Positions 1-9,568 of a stretch of 59,067 bases of DNA are shown piece after piece (within the stretch, counting starts at the first letter, position 1; the number at the start of each line of letters is the position of its first letter). The stretch lies in assembly GCA_947169395.1 (NCBI GenBank), contig CAMVPJ010000004.1, positions 1-59,067 on the forward strand, given 5' to 3'. Source of the stretch: an uncultured Caryophanales bacterium (GTDB lineage: Bacteria; Bacillota_I; Bacilli_A; RF39; UBA660). The position numbers and the translations under genes were made by a program. The notes below the pieces were generated by a model, which saw nothing but the letters and a program-made list of their open reading frames with translations, was not told the DNA's origin and ran no database searches.

Positions 1-77
1 CTTTAAAAACTAGTTGGTGATGAAAAATTTTACATGTTTTTTACATGTTTTTTGGCATGCAATTATTTATGCGAAGA

Positions 78-122
78 AAAAAATATATGAATTTATTTAG
101 CTAAGTAATCATATATTTTTTC
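78..122 (-). terminator. Intrinsic terminator of the GGDEF gene
   Basis: A perfect 12-bp inverted repeat (79-90 with 109-120, arm AAAAATATATGA) ends in a run of T on the minus strand, just downstream of the GGDEF gene. The rest of 1-156 shows no gene. Confidence 0.6.
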
Positions 123-156
123 ATTTTAAATTAATTTACTCTTTTTTGCTGATAAA

Positions 157-750
157 TTATTTATGTTCTCTATATTTATACATTTTTTTATAAACACTAA
201 TACCACTTTTACCATTTTCTTTTGTTTCGTATAGTGCAATATCAGCTTCTTTTATAATATCATCAAGTGTCATCCCTTCTTTAAAACAAGATATTCCAAC
301 ACTAAACGAAACATTAATATTTGAATTTTTAAATGAATTAGTTATTATTTTACTAACTATCTCCATTCTTCTTTTTACTATTTCTAATGAACAGTTCTTA
401 AATACTATTAAAAACTCATCTCCACCGTATCTACAAACAACGTCATAACCTCTAGTATTATCTATTAAAGTTTTAGTAACAGTTTTTAACACTCTATCCC
501 CTATATCATGGCCATAAGTATCATTTATAGTTTTAAAATCATCTATATCACATAAAGCGACTACACTAAAATCATTAATATTTTCTAGTATTCTTCTGTT
601 GTATGCACCTGTTAAAGAATCTTTTTTTACTATACTCAAAAGTTGATTTCTCTCATTTATTAGTTTAAGTATTTGTATTTTTAAATTATTATCGTTAATC
701 AAATCCAAATTATTAATAATATAATCTATATAATTATAATTTTCTTTCAT
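157..750 (-). CDS. GGDEF-domain diguanylate cyclase
   Basis: This protein should make cyclic di-GMP from two GTP. The active-site motif GGDEF is intact (about residues 109-113 of the 197-aa form), and an RxxD product-inhibition site (RGYD) lies five residues before it, as in feedback-inhibited cyclases. The upstream CDIDDFK and NDTYGHDIGD segments are typical of the family. There is no membrane segment or recognisable sensor; the first 40 residues are a short helical lead. I prefer the ATG at 750 because GGGAAG lies seven bases before it. A longer form from 783 has no ribosome binding site. No EAL or HD-GYP partner is in this window. Confidence 0.85.
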   Translation of the reverse strand: MKENYNYIDYIINNLDLINDNNLKIQILKLINERNQLLSIVKKDSLTGAYNRRILENINDFSVVALCDIDDFKTINDTYGHDIGDRVLKTVTKTLIDNTRGYDVVCRYGGDEFLIVFKNCSLEIVKRRMEIVSKIITNSFKNSNINVSFSVGISCFKEGMTLDDIIKEADIALYETKENGKSGISVYKKMYKYREHK

Positions 751-803
751 TCCAACACTTCCCAGCGCGTTATATTTTATCATAAATTTTAAAATTCACA
801 AAA

Positions 804-1592
804 TCACATGCTTTTGTTATTATTTTTTGTTAAACTTCCATATACATCATCAAATGATATGTTAATTTTCACCTCGTCAATTCCTTCACCAAATTGTGCG
901 ACTAATAAACCTAATCCATTACCATTCTCTACATCAGTTTTAACATCATTAAAACACCTTTCAGTAGTATCAATTATAGCTTCACCAATTTCTGGAATAT
1001 CCCTAAGCATGGAAGATAAGAAGTATTTATCAACACTAGCAAACATTCCTGGTTTAATTTGTCTATCAATTATGCTTTGAAATGATTCCTTATCTATTCT
1101 ATTTTTTATAAATTCTGTTAGTACCTTAATAAACAATATATGTATAATTGCTTTCTTAATATTGTAATCATTATCAAGTTTAATCTCTACATAATCATCA
1201 TATGTATACATCATCTTATTTTCAAGAATTCTTTTTTTGTCAGTATTTTTAAGTATTAATTTTATACAAAACTTTTCTATTTCATTTAATCTATTTGCAT
1301 TTTCATAATAATCATTAACTTTTACAAGTTCAAAATCAGGTATATTCTTACAGTTATCCATAAATATTTTTATTTGGGTTACAACGTCACTTATATTACC
1401 CAATTTAGTTAATTCATCAAAATATCCATTATTGCCGTATCCTAGAACAACTTCTAATACATAGATTTCATAAAGATTTAAAAGGCTAGGATTATTATCA
1501 TATTTATCTTCTAAACTATTTCTTAACTTTTCATTTTCCTTTGCCATAAGCATTATTAAGCCTATTTTCGTCTCTTCTTCTTTTGCAAACAT
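804..1592 (-). CDS. Hypothetical protein
   Basis: I do not recognise this 262-residue protein. It is mostly helical and charged, with no signal peptide, membrane segment or catalytic motif that I can see. The ATG at 1592 is chosen because GAGG lies five bases upstream; a longer form from 1616 would place the ribosome binding site inside the gene. It lies between ddl (25-base gap) and the GGDEF gene, so it could be the last gene of the ddl operon. No function is claimed. Confidence 0.6.
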   Translation of the reverse strand: MFAKEEETKIGLIMLMAKENEKLRNSLEDKYDNNPSLLNLYEIYVLEVVLGYGNNGYFDELTKLGNISDVVTQIKIFMDNCKNIPDFELVKVNDYYENANRLNEIEKFCIKLILKNTDKKRILENKMMYTYDDYVEIKLDNDYNIKKAIIHILFIKVLTEFIKNRIDKESFQSIIDRQIKPGMFASVDKYFLSSMLRDIPEIGEAIIDTTERCFNDVKTDVENGNGLGLLVAQFGEGIDEVKINISFDDVYGSLTKNNNKSM

Positions 1593-1617
1593 AAAAACCT
1601 CAATTTCAAAAAACAAA

Positions 1618-2817
1618 CTATCTTTTTAGTTTGCCTTTTGCTCCTTTTAAACCATTAAAATTACTTAAGATATTAGTATCAAATGAATATGTTTTCTTAT
1701 GTTTTTCTTTATAATCCTTAATAGCTATATTAATCATATCACTAAGAAGTTCAGTATATCCTTTTCCAATTGGTTCCCAAAGATAGAAAGCAAGTGAACC
1801 TGGAATTGTATTTGGCTCATTAATATATACTTCATTAGTTTTACCATCAATTAGATAGTCTATTCTACATACTCCACTTAAATTAAGAGCCTTAAATGCA
1901 CGTATAGAAATATCTTTTATCTTTTCTTCAACTTTCTTATCAATACGTGCAGGAATAATACGACTAGTTGATGCCATCCCTTTAGAAGATTTCATAGCTC
2001 CTTTTAATTTACCTTTAGAACCACCTATATATTTATCTGCATAAGTAAGTAATTCATTATCGCTTAATACTTCTTCTAAAGCACTACACTCTTGATGCTT
2101 ATAATTACCAAGAACACTACAGTTCACTTCAATTAAATTATTAACTGCATGTTCTACTACAATCTTATTATCATATTTAATAGCTTCTTTTATTGCATCT
2201 TTAATATCAGTATCACTCTTAACATAAGTAATACCTACACTACTACCAAGTGTTGCTGGCTTAACAACTACAGGATATTTTAACTTACTTATTTTATCTA
2301 ATATAGTTTTATTATCCTCTTCATATTCATAATCATAAAACCATGTATAAGGAACAACTGGAATATCATTAGATTCAAATACTTGCTTCATAAGTACTTT
2401 ATCCTGACCTAACGCAGAACCTAAAACATGACTTCCTACATAAGGAATACCAGCACTTTCTAAATAACCTTGAATAGAACCATCTTCTACATTATTACCA
2501 TGTACAATTGGAAACATAATATCAATATCAGTAATATCTTTTCTAAACATTCCTTTAGTTGCCTGTAAAAAGAACTTATCACCTTTCTTAGTTAATACAA
2601 CTTCCTTTGCATATCTTTTTAAATCATCAAAATTCTTGTATACATCAATATCTCTTAGCATACCACCTGTATACCAAATACGATCTTTGCTAATATAGAT
2701 TGGAACTATTTCATATCTTTCCTCATCAATAGACTCCATCGCTTGAACCGCACTAATAATACTTACCTCGTGTTCAACACTTTCTCCTCCAAATATAACA
2801 CCTAATTTAATCTTCAT
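1618..2817 (-). CDS. ddl: D-alanine--D-alanine ligase
   Basis: This enzyme makes the D-Ala-D-Ala dipeptide for peptidoglycan from two D-alanines and ATP. It has the ATP-grasp layout: N-terminal GVIFGGESVEHEVS, the central PVVVKPATLGSSVG lysine segment, and INEPNTIPG at the metal site. The omega-loop reads YADKY, the form of D-Ala ligases rather than VanA-type D-lactate ligases. At 399 residues it is longer than the usual 350-370. Part of the excess is a Lys/Ser/Gly-rich stretch just after the omega-loop (about residues 265-285). HGNNVEDGS replaces the more common HGxxGEDG. AGGAGG lies five bases before the start, and murF ends nine bases upstream. Confidence 0.92.
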   Translation of the reverse strand: MKIKLGVIFGGESVEHEVSIISAVQAMESIDEERYEIVPIYISKDRIWYTGGMLRDIDVYKNFDDLKRYAKEVVLTKKGDKFFLQATKGMFRKDITDIDIMFPIVHGNNVEDGSIQGYLESAGIPYVGSHVLGSALGQDKVLMKQVFESNDIPVVPYTWFYDYEYEEDNKTILDKISKLKYPVVVKPATLGSSVGITYVKSDTDIKDAIKEAIKYDNKIVVEHAVNNLIEVNCSVLGNYKHQECSALEEVLSDNELLTYADKYIGGSKGKLKGAMKSSKGMASTSRIIPARIDKKVEEKIKDISIRAFKALNLSGVCRIDYLIDGKTNEVYINEPNTIPGSLAFYLWEPIGKGYTELLSDMINIAIKDYKEKHKKTYSFDTNILSNFNGLKGAKGKLKR

Positions 2818-2826
2818 ATAATCCTC

Positions 2827-4404
2827 CTATTCATTAAATAAATCTGGCAAATCATTTTCAAGTAAGATATAAGTTTTCTTGGTTGCTAACTTATTCATTA
2901 TTGGAAATGCCTCTTTAACGTCATTAATTACATATATGTTATCTTTTTTATATTTTTTATTCTTTAATCCATCATATATTGGTTTAGTCTGATTCTTACC
3001 TACTAGTATTACATAATCAGCAACTTCACTAATATACTCGCCAAACTTATAGTTAGCTTCATATTGTTTTTCACCTAGTTCAATCATACCAGGAGTAACT
3101 ACTATCTTTATACCATCCATAAGTCCAAGTACATCAAGCGCCATCTTAGAACCAACTGGATTAGAGTTATATGCATCATCTATTATATAGTTAGTACCAT
3201 ATGGTTTTAACTCTAATCTATGTTCAATAGTCTTAACGCTAGATACACCACGTTTTAACTCATCAATACTCATACCTAACTCATGTCCTAGTAAAATAGC
3301 TGCCAAGATATTGTAAACATTATGTTTTCCAAGTAATTTAGTTGTAAATGTGTATTTTTTCTTATCTCCCTTGAAAATACAATCAAATGTAGTACCCTCT
3401 CCACTAAGTTTTATATTAGTAGCCTTTAAATCTACATCATCTGAATCAATACCAATCCACATTACTTTACAGTTATTTTTCAGTTTATAACTTCTTTGAT
3501 AAGGATCATCTCCATTCAGTATACCAATACCGTCATGTGGTAGTGATTCTATAAGTTCAAATTTACCTTTTTGAATATTTTCTCTAGAACCAAATGATTC
3601 TAAATGTGCTTCCCCAATTGTAGTAAGTATTCCATACTTAGGTTTAACAAGACGACAAGTAGTTGCAATCTCTCCAACTTTAAATGCTCCCATCTCAGCT
3701 ATAAATAAATCATTAAACTTATCTAAATACTGGTTAATAGATATAATTAATCCATAAGGAGTATTAAAGTTTTTAGGTGTAGCAAATGCATTAAATTTAA
3801 CATTTAATATATCATTTAATATATTCTTACTACTAGTCTTACCATAACTTCCTGTAATACCTATTACTGGTAGGTTCATTGAGAATAACTTATTCTGTGC
3901 CATATGTTTAAAATGTAAATATACACATTTTTCAACAGGTATATTTATTTTATTAACAAGCCACATCATAAAATGATTTAAATATGTAATAATACTAAGT
4001 ATTAAATAGTATATAGTTATATTATGCTCATTAAATAATAAAATCATAACAAGTAATATAATTAAATATAATATAGTTTCTGTTATAAACATTCTTTTTA
4101 CTCTTGCAGTTATAACTAAAGGTTTCTTTACCTGCTCTTTAATACTTTTAATCTCAATGATAGAAAATACTGTAAGTAAACTAAATAGTATCATGGTGAT
4201 ATAACTATTTAATACAAATCCAATTACAATTAGAAATAATACTAAATCCCAGCTTAAAAACACTTTCTTTAAATTAGCTTTAATCCATAATAAATACCTA
4301 TTAGATTCATCATAATAATTTTGTTGTAACATATGTATTGATTTTTTGCTTTTAATAATAGTTAAATAAACTAAAGGTACTTGCGATAATATAAAGTATA
4401 ACAT
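2827..4404 (-). CDS. murF: UDP-MurNAc-tripeptide--D-Ala-D-Ala ligase, membrane-anchored form
   Basis: This ligase adds D-Ala-D-Ala to the UDP-MurNAc tripeptide. The Mur-ligase P-loop GITGSYGKTSSK lies near residues 184-195, followed by the central domain (FIAEMGAFKVGEI, GILNGDD) and the C-terminal domain (IDDAYNSNP). Unusually, about 150 residues precede the catalytic core and contain roughly four hydrophobic segments (about 1-17, 52-85, 107-125 and 129-147), so the enzyme is probably membrane-bound. Soluble MurF has no such extension. The product of the next gene, ddl, is its substrate, and the order hydrolase-murF-ddl fits one transcript: two bases separate it from the hydrolase gene. Assignment as MurF rather than another Mur ligase rests mainly on adjacency to ddl. 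Confidence 0.88.
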   Translation of the reverse strand: MLYFILSQVPLVYLTIIKSKKSIHMLQQNYYDESNRYLLWIKANLKKVFLSWDLVLFLIVIGFVLNSYITMILFSLLTVFSIIEIKSIKEQVKKPLVITARVKRMFITETILYLIILLVMILLFNEHNITIYYLILSIITYLNHFMMWLVNKINIPVEKCVYLHFKHMAQNKLFSMNLPVIGITGSYGKTSSKNILNDILNVKFNAFATPKNFNTPYGLIISINQYLDKFNDLFIAEMGAFKVGEIATTCRLVKPKYGILTTIGEAHLESFGSRENIQKGKFELIESLPHDGIGILNGDDPYQRSYKLKNNCKVMWIGIDSDDVDLKATNIKLSGEGTTFDCIFKGDKKKYTFTTKLLGKHNVYNILAAILLGHELGMSIDELKRGVSSVKTIEHRLELKPYGTNYIIDDAYNSNPVGSKMALDVLGLMDGIKIVVTPGMIELGEKQYEANYKFGEYISEVADYVILVGKNQTKPIYDGLKNKKYKKDNIYVINDVKEAFPIMNKLATKKTYILLENDLPDLFNE

Positions 4405-4406
4405 AA

Positions 4407-5132
4407 TTACTCTCCTTCTAAAAATACTCTAATTACTTTAATAACTTGTGGTAGCATCTCTAAATAAGCATAATGAGTACAACCTTCATAGATTACAAGT
4501 CCTGCATCTGGTATTAATGACTCTAACTCCTTTGCGTCTTCCACAGGTACAGCCTCATCATTAGTACCCCAGAAAATAAAAGTTGGTGCTTTAATCTTCT
4601 TTACATCTTCACGTATATCTAAGTTTACAGTTTCAACAAGAATTTTTCTCATCATCTCAGATGCATTCTTATAATCAGTAGAACCAATATGTTTTTTAGC
4701 AAACCCTTCTAACTTGTTTAATAAAGGTATCTTTTTAGCAGCCTTTAATATTTTAGTCTTCAAAGGCAAACTCTCAATACCTTTTTTAAAAGGACTTGCA
4801 AATAATACAAGTTTCTTTACCTTATACTTACTAGCATAAGCCAAAGATATCTTGCCACCAAAAGAATGCCCCATCATAATTGGATTCTTAACTCCAATAC
4901 TATTTAAAAACTCATGTACACACTCTACATAATCATAGATTGTCCATACATAAGGTGGCTCTGAAGAATTTCCATACCCAGGTAAATCAAGAATAATGAT
5001 ATGTCCTTTTAACTTATCACCAACAGGCTTCATCATTTGAATATTTTGTCCCCAACCATGAAGTAAGACTATATCATCACCTTCACCATACTCTATATAA
5101 TTAATATCAACATCATTAATATGTTTAATCAT
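4407..5132 (-). CDS. Alpha/beta-hydrolase fold protein
   Basis: A 241-residue hydrolase with an intact triad: HGWGQN oxyanion loop near residue 25, nucleophile elbow GHSFGG, Asp in GTNDEAVP and His in CTHYAYLE near the C-terminus. There is no signal peptide, so it is cytoplasmic. The substrate cannot be read from the sequence. It is the first gene of the hydrolase-murF-ddl cluster, which suggests a link to cell-wall metabolism, but this is inference from position only. The ribosome binding site is weak (AAAGATGTG). Confidence 0.82.
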   Translation of the reverse strand: MIKHINDVDINYIEYGEGDDIVLLHGWGQNIQMMKPVGDKLKGHIIILDLPGYGNSSEPPYVWTIYDYVECVHEFLNSIGVKNPIMMGHSFGGKISLAYASKYKVKKLVLFASPFKKGIESLPLKTKILKAAKKIPLLNKLEGFAKKHIGSTDYKNASEMMRKILVETVNLDIREDVKKIKAPTFIFWGTNDEAVPVEDAKELESLIPDAGLVIYEGCTHYAYLEMLPQVIKVIRVFLEGE

Positions 5133-5211
5133 CTAATCACATCTTTCTTTCTACATATAATATTACCATATTTTAAAATAAAATAAAAGCAAGTTTACAA
5201 ATTTTATAAAC

Positions 5212-5425
5212 TTACTTAGTTTTTTGATAATCTTCTTCATCATTTATTATTTTTAATATTTCTTGATCAAGATATTCCATTATTAATTTTTTATATAACG
5301 ATAAGAATTTCTTAGTCACATTTCTTACCACAAATTTATCTACATTAAGTATTTTAGATATTGCATCTGTAGTAAAACATCTCCTATTAAACAATCCAAG
5401 TTTCAACAAAACTATTGTAGCCTCT
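5212..5425 (-). pseudogene. Remnant of a sigma-region-4-like helix-turn-helix protein
   Basis: The readable part is 65 residues from a TTG codon at 5409, and it continues in frame upstream for a few more codons until TAA at 5426. The pattern (LKLGLFN, FTTDAISKILNVDKFVVRNVTKKFL) resembles the C-terminal region-4-like helix-turn-helix of small sigma-like proteins. No good start site exists and the N-terminal domains are absent, so I read it as the 3' remnant of a larger gene. It could instead be a real short HTH protein with a TTG start. Confidence 0.45.
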
Positions 5426-5492
5426 TATGGAATAATTAAATTTAAAAATTTTATACACCCTTATCAAATCGCAATAACATGACAACAGCATT

Positions 5493-6467
5493 TTAAAATA
5501 TATCATCTAATGTAGTTGCAGAAGTTGCATTAATTATTTTATCAAAATTTGTATATACTCTACCTTGTGGAGCTTTATTAGGATTTAACCGATTTAAAGG
5601 AATTTTATTTGGTAATTCAACCGCTGGACCTTTAAAATAGATTATGTATTTTCCAGTATCTTTATATAATTCTATATTAGAAATTTCTGCATAAAATGTT
5701 AAGGCAGAAATTGGCGTTTTTTGATACGCAACTATATATTTCAATTTATCAAGCATATTTATACCTATTGAAATTGCATACCAACAATTATTGCCAAGGA
5801 ACTCAATTTCAAACCCGTCCTTATCTGCAGGAACTATTACAGTATCTATATCTTCATTCTTTACCTTAAGAATTTTAGTATTATCATATGGTGCTTGAAA
5901 TGGTTCAAAAGCAAATTGAACAGAACTTCCACATACATATTTTTTAAACTCCCTTAAATCTATTGGAAAATTAAAATATGATATAGCTTCTCTCAACTCA
6001 TCAGAGACCTCGTCTATTGGTATAATAACTTTAATCTTATTATTGCTAATAATACTTGTAAACATATCATCTGCATTTCTATAATTTGCTTTTTTTGATA
6101 TTTGATCTAAATTATATCCCATATTTTCAATACTGTTAATTAACAATTCTTTAATTTCTTGTATGTTATACTTATAATTTAATGCAAATTGAAGTAATTG
6201 TGGACATATATGATCTCTAACAGAATGATTTTTTAACTCATTTTCCACAAAATATAATTTAGGACTGTTTTGAATTGTATAGTCAAACAAATACCCATCT
6301 GGAACTGAACCATTCCTGTATTTTGATTTAAGCCTCTTTTTCACATCAATATATATAGTTTTTTCTCCAAATAAAGATTTAGAATTTTTAACTATATCCT
6401 TTTCAAATTCTTCTTCCTTTTGATATTGATATTCTACATATTTTTTTCCGTTTAATAATATTTCCAT
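5493..6467 (-). CDS. PD-(D/E)XK nuclease-like protein
   Basis: A 324-residue protein of unknown role. Its N-terminal 90 residues carry a PD-(D/E)XK-type arrangement: Glu22 in FEKDI, Asp57 in VPDGYL, then E77-L-K79 in FVENELK, followed by a helix with HICPQLLQFA. This suggests a nuclease fold related to restriction or NERD-like enzymes. The C-terminal half (IPIDEV, FEIEFLGNNCWYAISIG) is unrecognised. The ATG at 6467 has AGGTG five bases upstream; a longer form from 6509 does not. Its neighbour is an AAA_14/DUF4143 protein that also ends in an ExK nuclease-like motif, so the pair may be a small accessory module. Confidence 0.6.
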   Translation of the reverse strand: MEILLNGKKYVEYQYQKEEEFEKDIVKNSKSLFGEKTIYIDVKKRLKSKYRNGSVPDGYLFDYTIQNSPKLYFVENELKNHSVRDHICPQLLQFALNYKYNIQEIKELLINSIENMGYNLDQISKKANYRNADDMFTSIISNNKIKVIIPIDEVSDELREAISYFNFPIDLREFKKYVCGSSVQFAFEPFQAPYDNTKILKVKNEDIDTVIVPADKDGFEIEFLGNNCWYAISIGINMLDKLKYIVAYQKTPISALTFYAEISNIELYKDTGKYIIYFKGPAVELPNKIPLNRLNPNKAPQGRVYTNFDKIINATSATTLDDIF

Positions 6468-6493
6468 TTTTACACCTACACTTCGTAATATTT

Positions 6494-7753
6494 TTAGTTT
6501 TTTAAACAACCAATAGATACAACATATACTCCATCAGGCCTTTTATATGAATATTTAGTACCAGTAAGTACCATTAAGAATGATGGTTCACCACACTTTT
6601 TAGTATCTACTCTTTCCTTAAACTTAAGTAAATTTTGCGCGGCTTCATCTACATATCCCGCACCTAATTTTATTTCAATTGCTCCCCATTTACCACTGCT
6701 TGTTCTAAGAACAGCATCTACTTCAAATTCTTTTTCATCTCGATAAAATGTTATATCTCCATTAAAACTACTAGTATATATTTTTAAGTCTCTCATGCAA
6801 AGTGATTCAAACAAAAATCCAAAAGTATTTAAATCATTTATTAAATCATTTGGTTTCATTTCTAATATTGCAGTTGCAATAGAAGGATCTACAAAATACT
6901 TTTTAGGTTTTGTTCTAAGTGCATATTTACTTCTAAAATTTAGATTTGTTGCATTCATATTCTCAATTACAAAAAGTTTTTCTAATGTATTTAAATAGTC
7001 ATTAAGTGTTGGTCTAGATATTTCATCATCGAAAGTATTTTTTACATCAGTTTCTATCGTTGAATGAGACACTTGCGTTGATATATTTCTTGCAAGACTC
7101 CGTAATACATTTTGCATTTTTTCCGGATTTCTTTCAACTCCATCTACCATCTTTACTTCTTCATGAACTAAAGATTTTACATATTCTTTAGCAAATCTAT
7201 ATTTAGCATCACTTTTTACTTCTAATGAAGCAGGCCATCCACCCCTAACAATCAAACTTGCTAAATCTTCTAAAGATAACTTTGACACACCTGATATATC
7301 TTTACCATCTATAATATCTCTAAATGATACTTCTCCAGTAGATTCACCTGACTCAAATAAACTCATTGGTCGCATTAATACTCTAGATATTCTACCAGTT
7401 CCTGTATGCATTACTTCACCCTCACTTGGCTTTGCTGAACCAGTAAGAATATACTGTCCCTTTTCACTTGAATGATCCACATCTGTTCTAATAGAATCCC
7501 AAACAATAGGATACATTTGCCATTCATCAAACATCCTAGGTTTATCACCTTTTAAAAATAATGAAGGTTGAGTATTTTTTATTTCGTCATACTCTTGTTT
7601 TTTATCTGGATTCTGAAATTCTATAAAACTTTTTGCATGATGCAATCCTGTTGTAGATTTTCCACACCATTTGCACCCTTCAATCAACACTGCTCCCATT
7701 ATTTCCATAAGTTCATTTATTTCTGTATCAACAATTCTTGGAATATATTTCAT
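6494..7753 (-). CDS. AAA_14 / DUF4143 family ATPase
   Basis: A 419-residue member of the widespread AAA_14-DUF4143 family, whose cellular role is unsettled. Walker A is GCKWCGKST (residues 26-34) and the Walker B region reads PRMFDEWQ. The C-terminal DUF4143 part (KKYFVDPSIATAIL) contains a nuclease-like signature: FEVDAVLR followed by GAIEIKLG. The start at 7753 is supported by AAGGA about eight bases upstream. Such genes are patchily distributed between related strains and are often considered mobile or defensive, which fits this accessory patch. A stretch of about 100 AT-rich bases separates it from the next gene upstream. Confidence 0.85.
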   Translation of the reverse strand: MKYIPRIVDTEINELMEIMGAVLIEGCKWCGKSTTGLHHAKSFIEFQNPDKKQEYDEIKNTQPSLFLKGDKPRMFDEWQMYPIVWDSIRTDVDHSSEKGQYILTGSAKPSEGEVMHTGTGRISRVLMRPMSLFESGESTGEVSFRDIIDGKDISGVSKLSLEDLASLIVRGGWPASLEVKSDAKYRFAKEYVKSLVHEEVKMVDGVERNPEKMQNVLRSLARNISTQVSHSTIETDVKNTFDDEISRPTLNDYLNTLEKLFVIENMNATNLNFRSKYALRTKPKKYFVDPSIATAILEMKPNDLINDLNTFGFLFESLCMRDLKIYTSSFNGDITFYRDEKEFEVDAVLRTSSGKWGAIEIKLGAGYVDEAAQNLLKFKERVDTKKCGEPSFLMVLTGTKYSYKRPDGVYVVSIGCLKN

Positions 7754-7858
7754 AACCCACTTCCTTTCCAAAATAATTGTATCATCATTTTACAAAAAAA
7801 GCAAATTTCATTTTACATTTTGAGCAATTTTTATTTTACAAAACAAGACAAAATTATT

Positions 7859-8680
7859 TTATAATTTGTCTGAATCACAATTAATCAATTTTAATACTGA
7901 TACTGTTCCAAATAAACTTATTAGAAGTAACATTGCATTAACTACTATATTGTCTTTAACAAGTGTATATATTAATACTAGTATTGTAGTATTAATTGCA
8001 ATATGAAATATAATTGGTGCATGTAATGATTTATATTTATCATATAAATATATCATGATAAATGATAATATAAATGTATAAAGCATAGTAATTATATTTG
8101 GAAAGTGCATTAGAGAAAACATTATACTTGTAATAATAACAGATTTTTTATGACTATTAAAAGTTAGCAACTTATTATATACTATTCCCCTAAATAGTAA
8201 CTCCTCTAATATTGGTCCTAGTATTCCTGACGATAATAAAGCAACAATAAGAGGTATATTACTTACTTTATAAGTATCTGTAATATGTACTACACTATTT
8301 AATGTATAAATAAATGTATTAAAGAATATTGATATAAAGAATCCTAGTATAAATATACCTATATAATCATTGGGATTAATTTTACTTTTTATATTACTTA
8401 TATTCATTTTCTTAAGTGCTTTAATAAATATAAATGCAAATATAATAAATGTTATAACTACTATTAATAGGGCTTTATCATTTAGATAATTAGAAAGCGC
8501 ATTTTTATAATCATATGTTCTAATGATATCTATATCATTCATATCTGGATATAACTCTCTAAACTTAATTAAATTTCTACTGTTAAAGATTGCAACAAAT
8601 ATATACTGTATAAAAAACTCTCCAGCAAGAAATACTACTGGAAAGAAAACAACACTCAATATTTTTTTAATATAATTCAT
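7859..8680 (-). CDS. CPBP family intramembrane metalloprotease
   Basis: A polytopic membrane protein of 273 residues with the CPBP (CAAX protease / bacteriocin-processing) motifs: EELLFRG (motif 1, with the catalytic Glu pair and Arg), SLMHFPN (motif 2, metal His) and HIAIN near the end (motif 3). It should cut within or near the membrane; the substrate is unknown. Its start codon shares one base with the stop of the SPFH gene, so the two are translated as a pair with the NfeD gene upstream. Confidence 0.88.
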   Translation of the reverse strand: MNYIKKILSVVFFPVVFLAGEFFIQYIFVAIFNSRNLIKFRELYPDMNDIDIIRTYDYKNALSNYLNDKALLIVVITFIIFAFIFIKALKKMNISNIKSKINPNDYIGIFILGFFISIFFNTFIYTLNSVVHITDTYKVSNIPLIVALLSSGILGPILEELLFRGIVYNKLLTFNSHKKSVIITSIMFSLMHFPNIITMLYTFILSFIMIYLYDKYKSLHAPIIFHIAINTTILVLIYTLVKDNIVVNAMLLLISLFGTVSVLKLINCDSDKL

Positions 8681-9567
8681 TATTTGTCGTTTTTTAACAT
8701 TTCTTTAACAGTAGTACCTAGTGTTGCAATATTAGATAAGTCTGATGGAACTATAATTTTTGTAGCCTTTCCATCAGCAACATTTGATAATGCTTCTAAA
8801 CTTTTTAGAGCAATTACTTTTTCATCTGCTTTAGCATTTTTTATAAGTTCTATACCAGCAGCTTCTGCTTGTTTAATTTTTAAAATTGCTTCAGCCTCTC
8901 CTTCAGCCTTCTTAATTTGTGATTGTTTTTCAGCCTCTGCTCTTAATATTGCGCTTTCTTTTTCACCTTCTGCAATTAAAATACTACTTCTTTTTTCGCC
9001 TTCAGCTTTTAGAATGGATTCTCTTCTTTCACGTTCTGCACGCATTTGTTTTTCCATAGCTTCCTGTATTTCTCTAGGTGGAAATATATTTTTAAGTTCT
9101 ACTCTATTTACTTTAATTCCCCAAGAATCAGTTGCTTCATCCAAAATAGAACGCATCTTAGAGTTAATAATATCACGACTAGTTAAAGTTTGATCCAATT
9201 CTAACTCTCCTATAATATTACGAAGTGTAGTTGCGGTTAAGTTTTCAATAGCAGATATTGGTTGATCTACTCCATAAGTATATAACTTAGGATCAGTAAT
9301 TTGAAAATAAACAACTGTATCTATTTGCATAGTTACATTATCTTTAGTAATAACTGGTTGTGGATCAAAGTCTTTTACTATTTCTTTTAAAGTTACTTGT
9401 CTTGATACTCTATCGATAAATGGAAGTTTAACATGTAACCCGTTTTGCCAAGTTGTATAATAAGAACCTAATCTTTCTATTACATACGCTTTTGCTTGTG
9501 GTACTACTCTAATATTTGGAATAACTACAATAACAACAATAATTAAAATTATAAATAATAACATCAT
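8680..9567 (-). CDS. SPFH/band-7 (stomatin-like) membrane protein
   Basis: A 295-residue protein with one N-terminal membrane segment, a band-7 domain (PFIDRVSRQVTLKE, PQPVITKDNV) and a long charged coiled coil (about 170-250) rich in AEGE and EAEA repeats. It belongs to the QmcA/stomatin branch. Such proteins form large membrane-associated oligomers and organise membrane microdomains or proteases. The adjacent nfeD-like gene is its classic partner. The ATG at 9567 has AAGGAG ten bases upstream; the longer TTG form would overlap the ribosome binding site. The NfeD gene stops one base before this start. Confidence 0.9.
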   Translation of the reverse strand: MMLLFIILIIVVIVVIPNIRVVPQAKAYVIERLGSYYTTWQNGLHVKLPFIDRVSRQVTLKEIVKDFDPQPVITKDNVTMQIDTVVYFQITDPKLYTYGVDQPISAIENLTATTLRNIIGELELDQTLTSRDIINSKMRSILDEATDSWGIKVNRVELKNIFPPREIQEAMEKQMRAERERRESILKAEGEKRSSILIAEGEKESAILRAEAEKQSQIKKAEGEAEAILKIKQAEAAGIELIKNAKADEKVIALKSLEALSNVADGKATKIIVPSDLSNIATLGTTVKEMLKNDK

Positions 9568-9568
9568 A

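Noticed and set aside
1..78. Direct repeat TTTTACATG near the window start
   Set aside because: Two short copies in AT-rich edge sequence, not distinguishable from chance.
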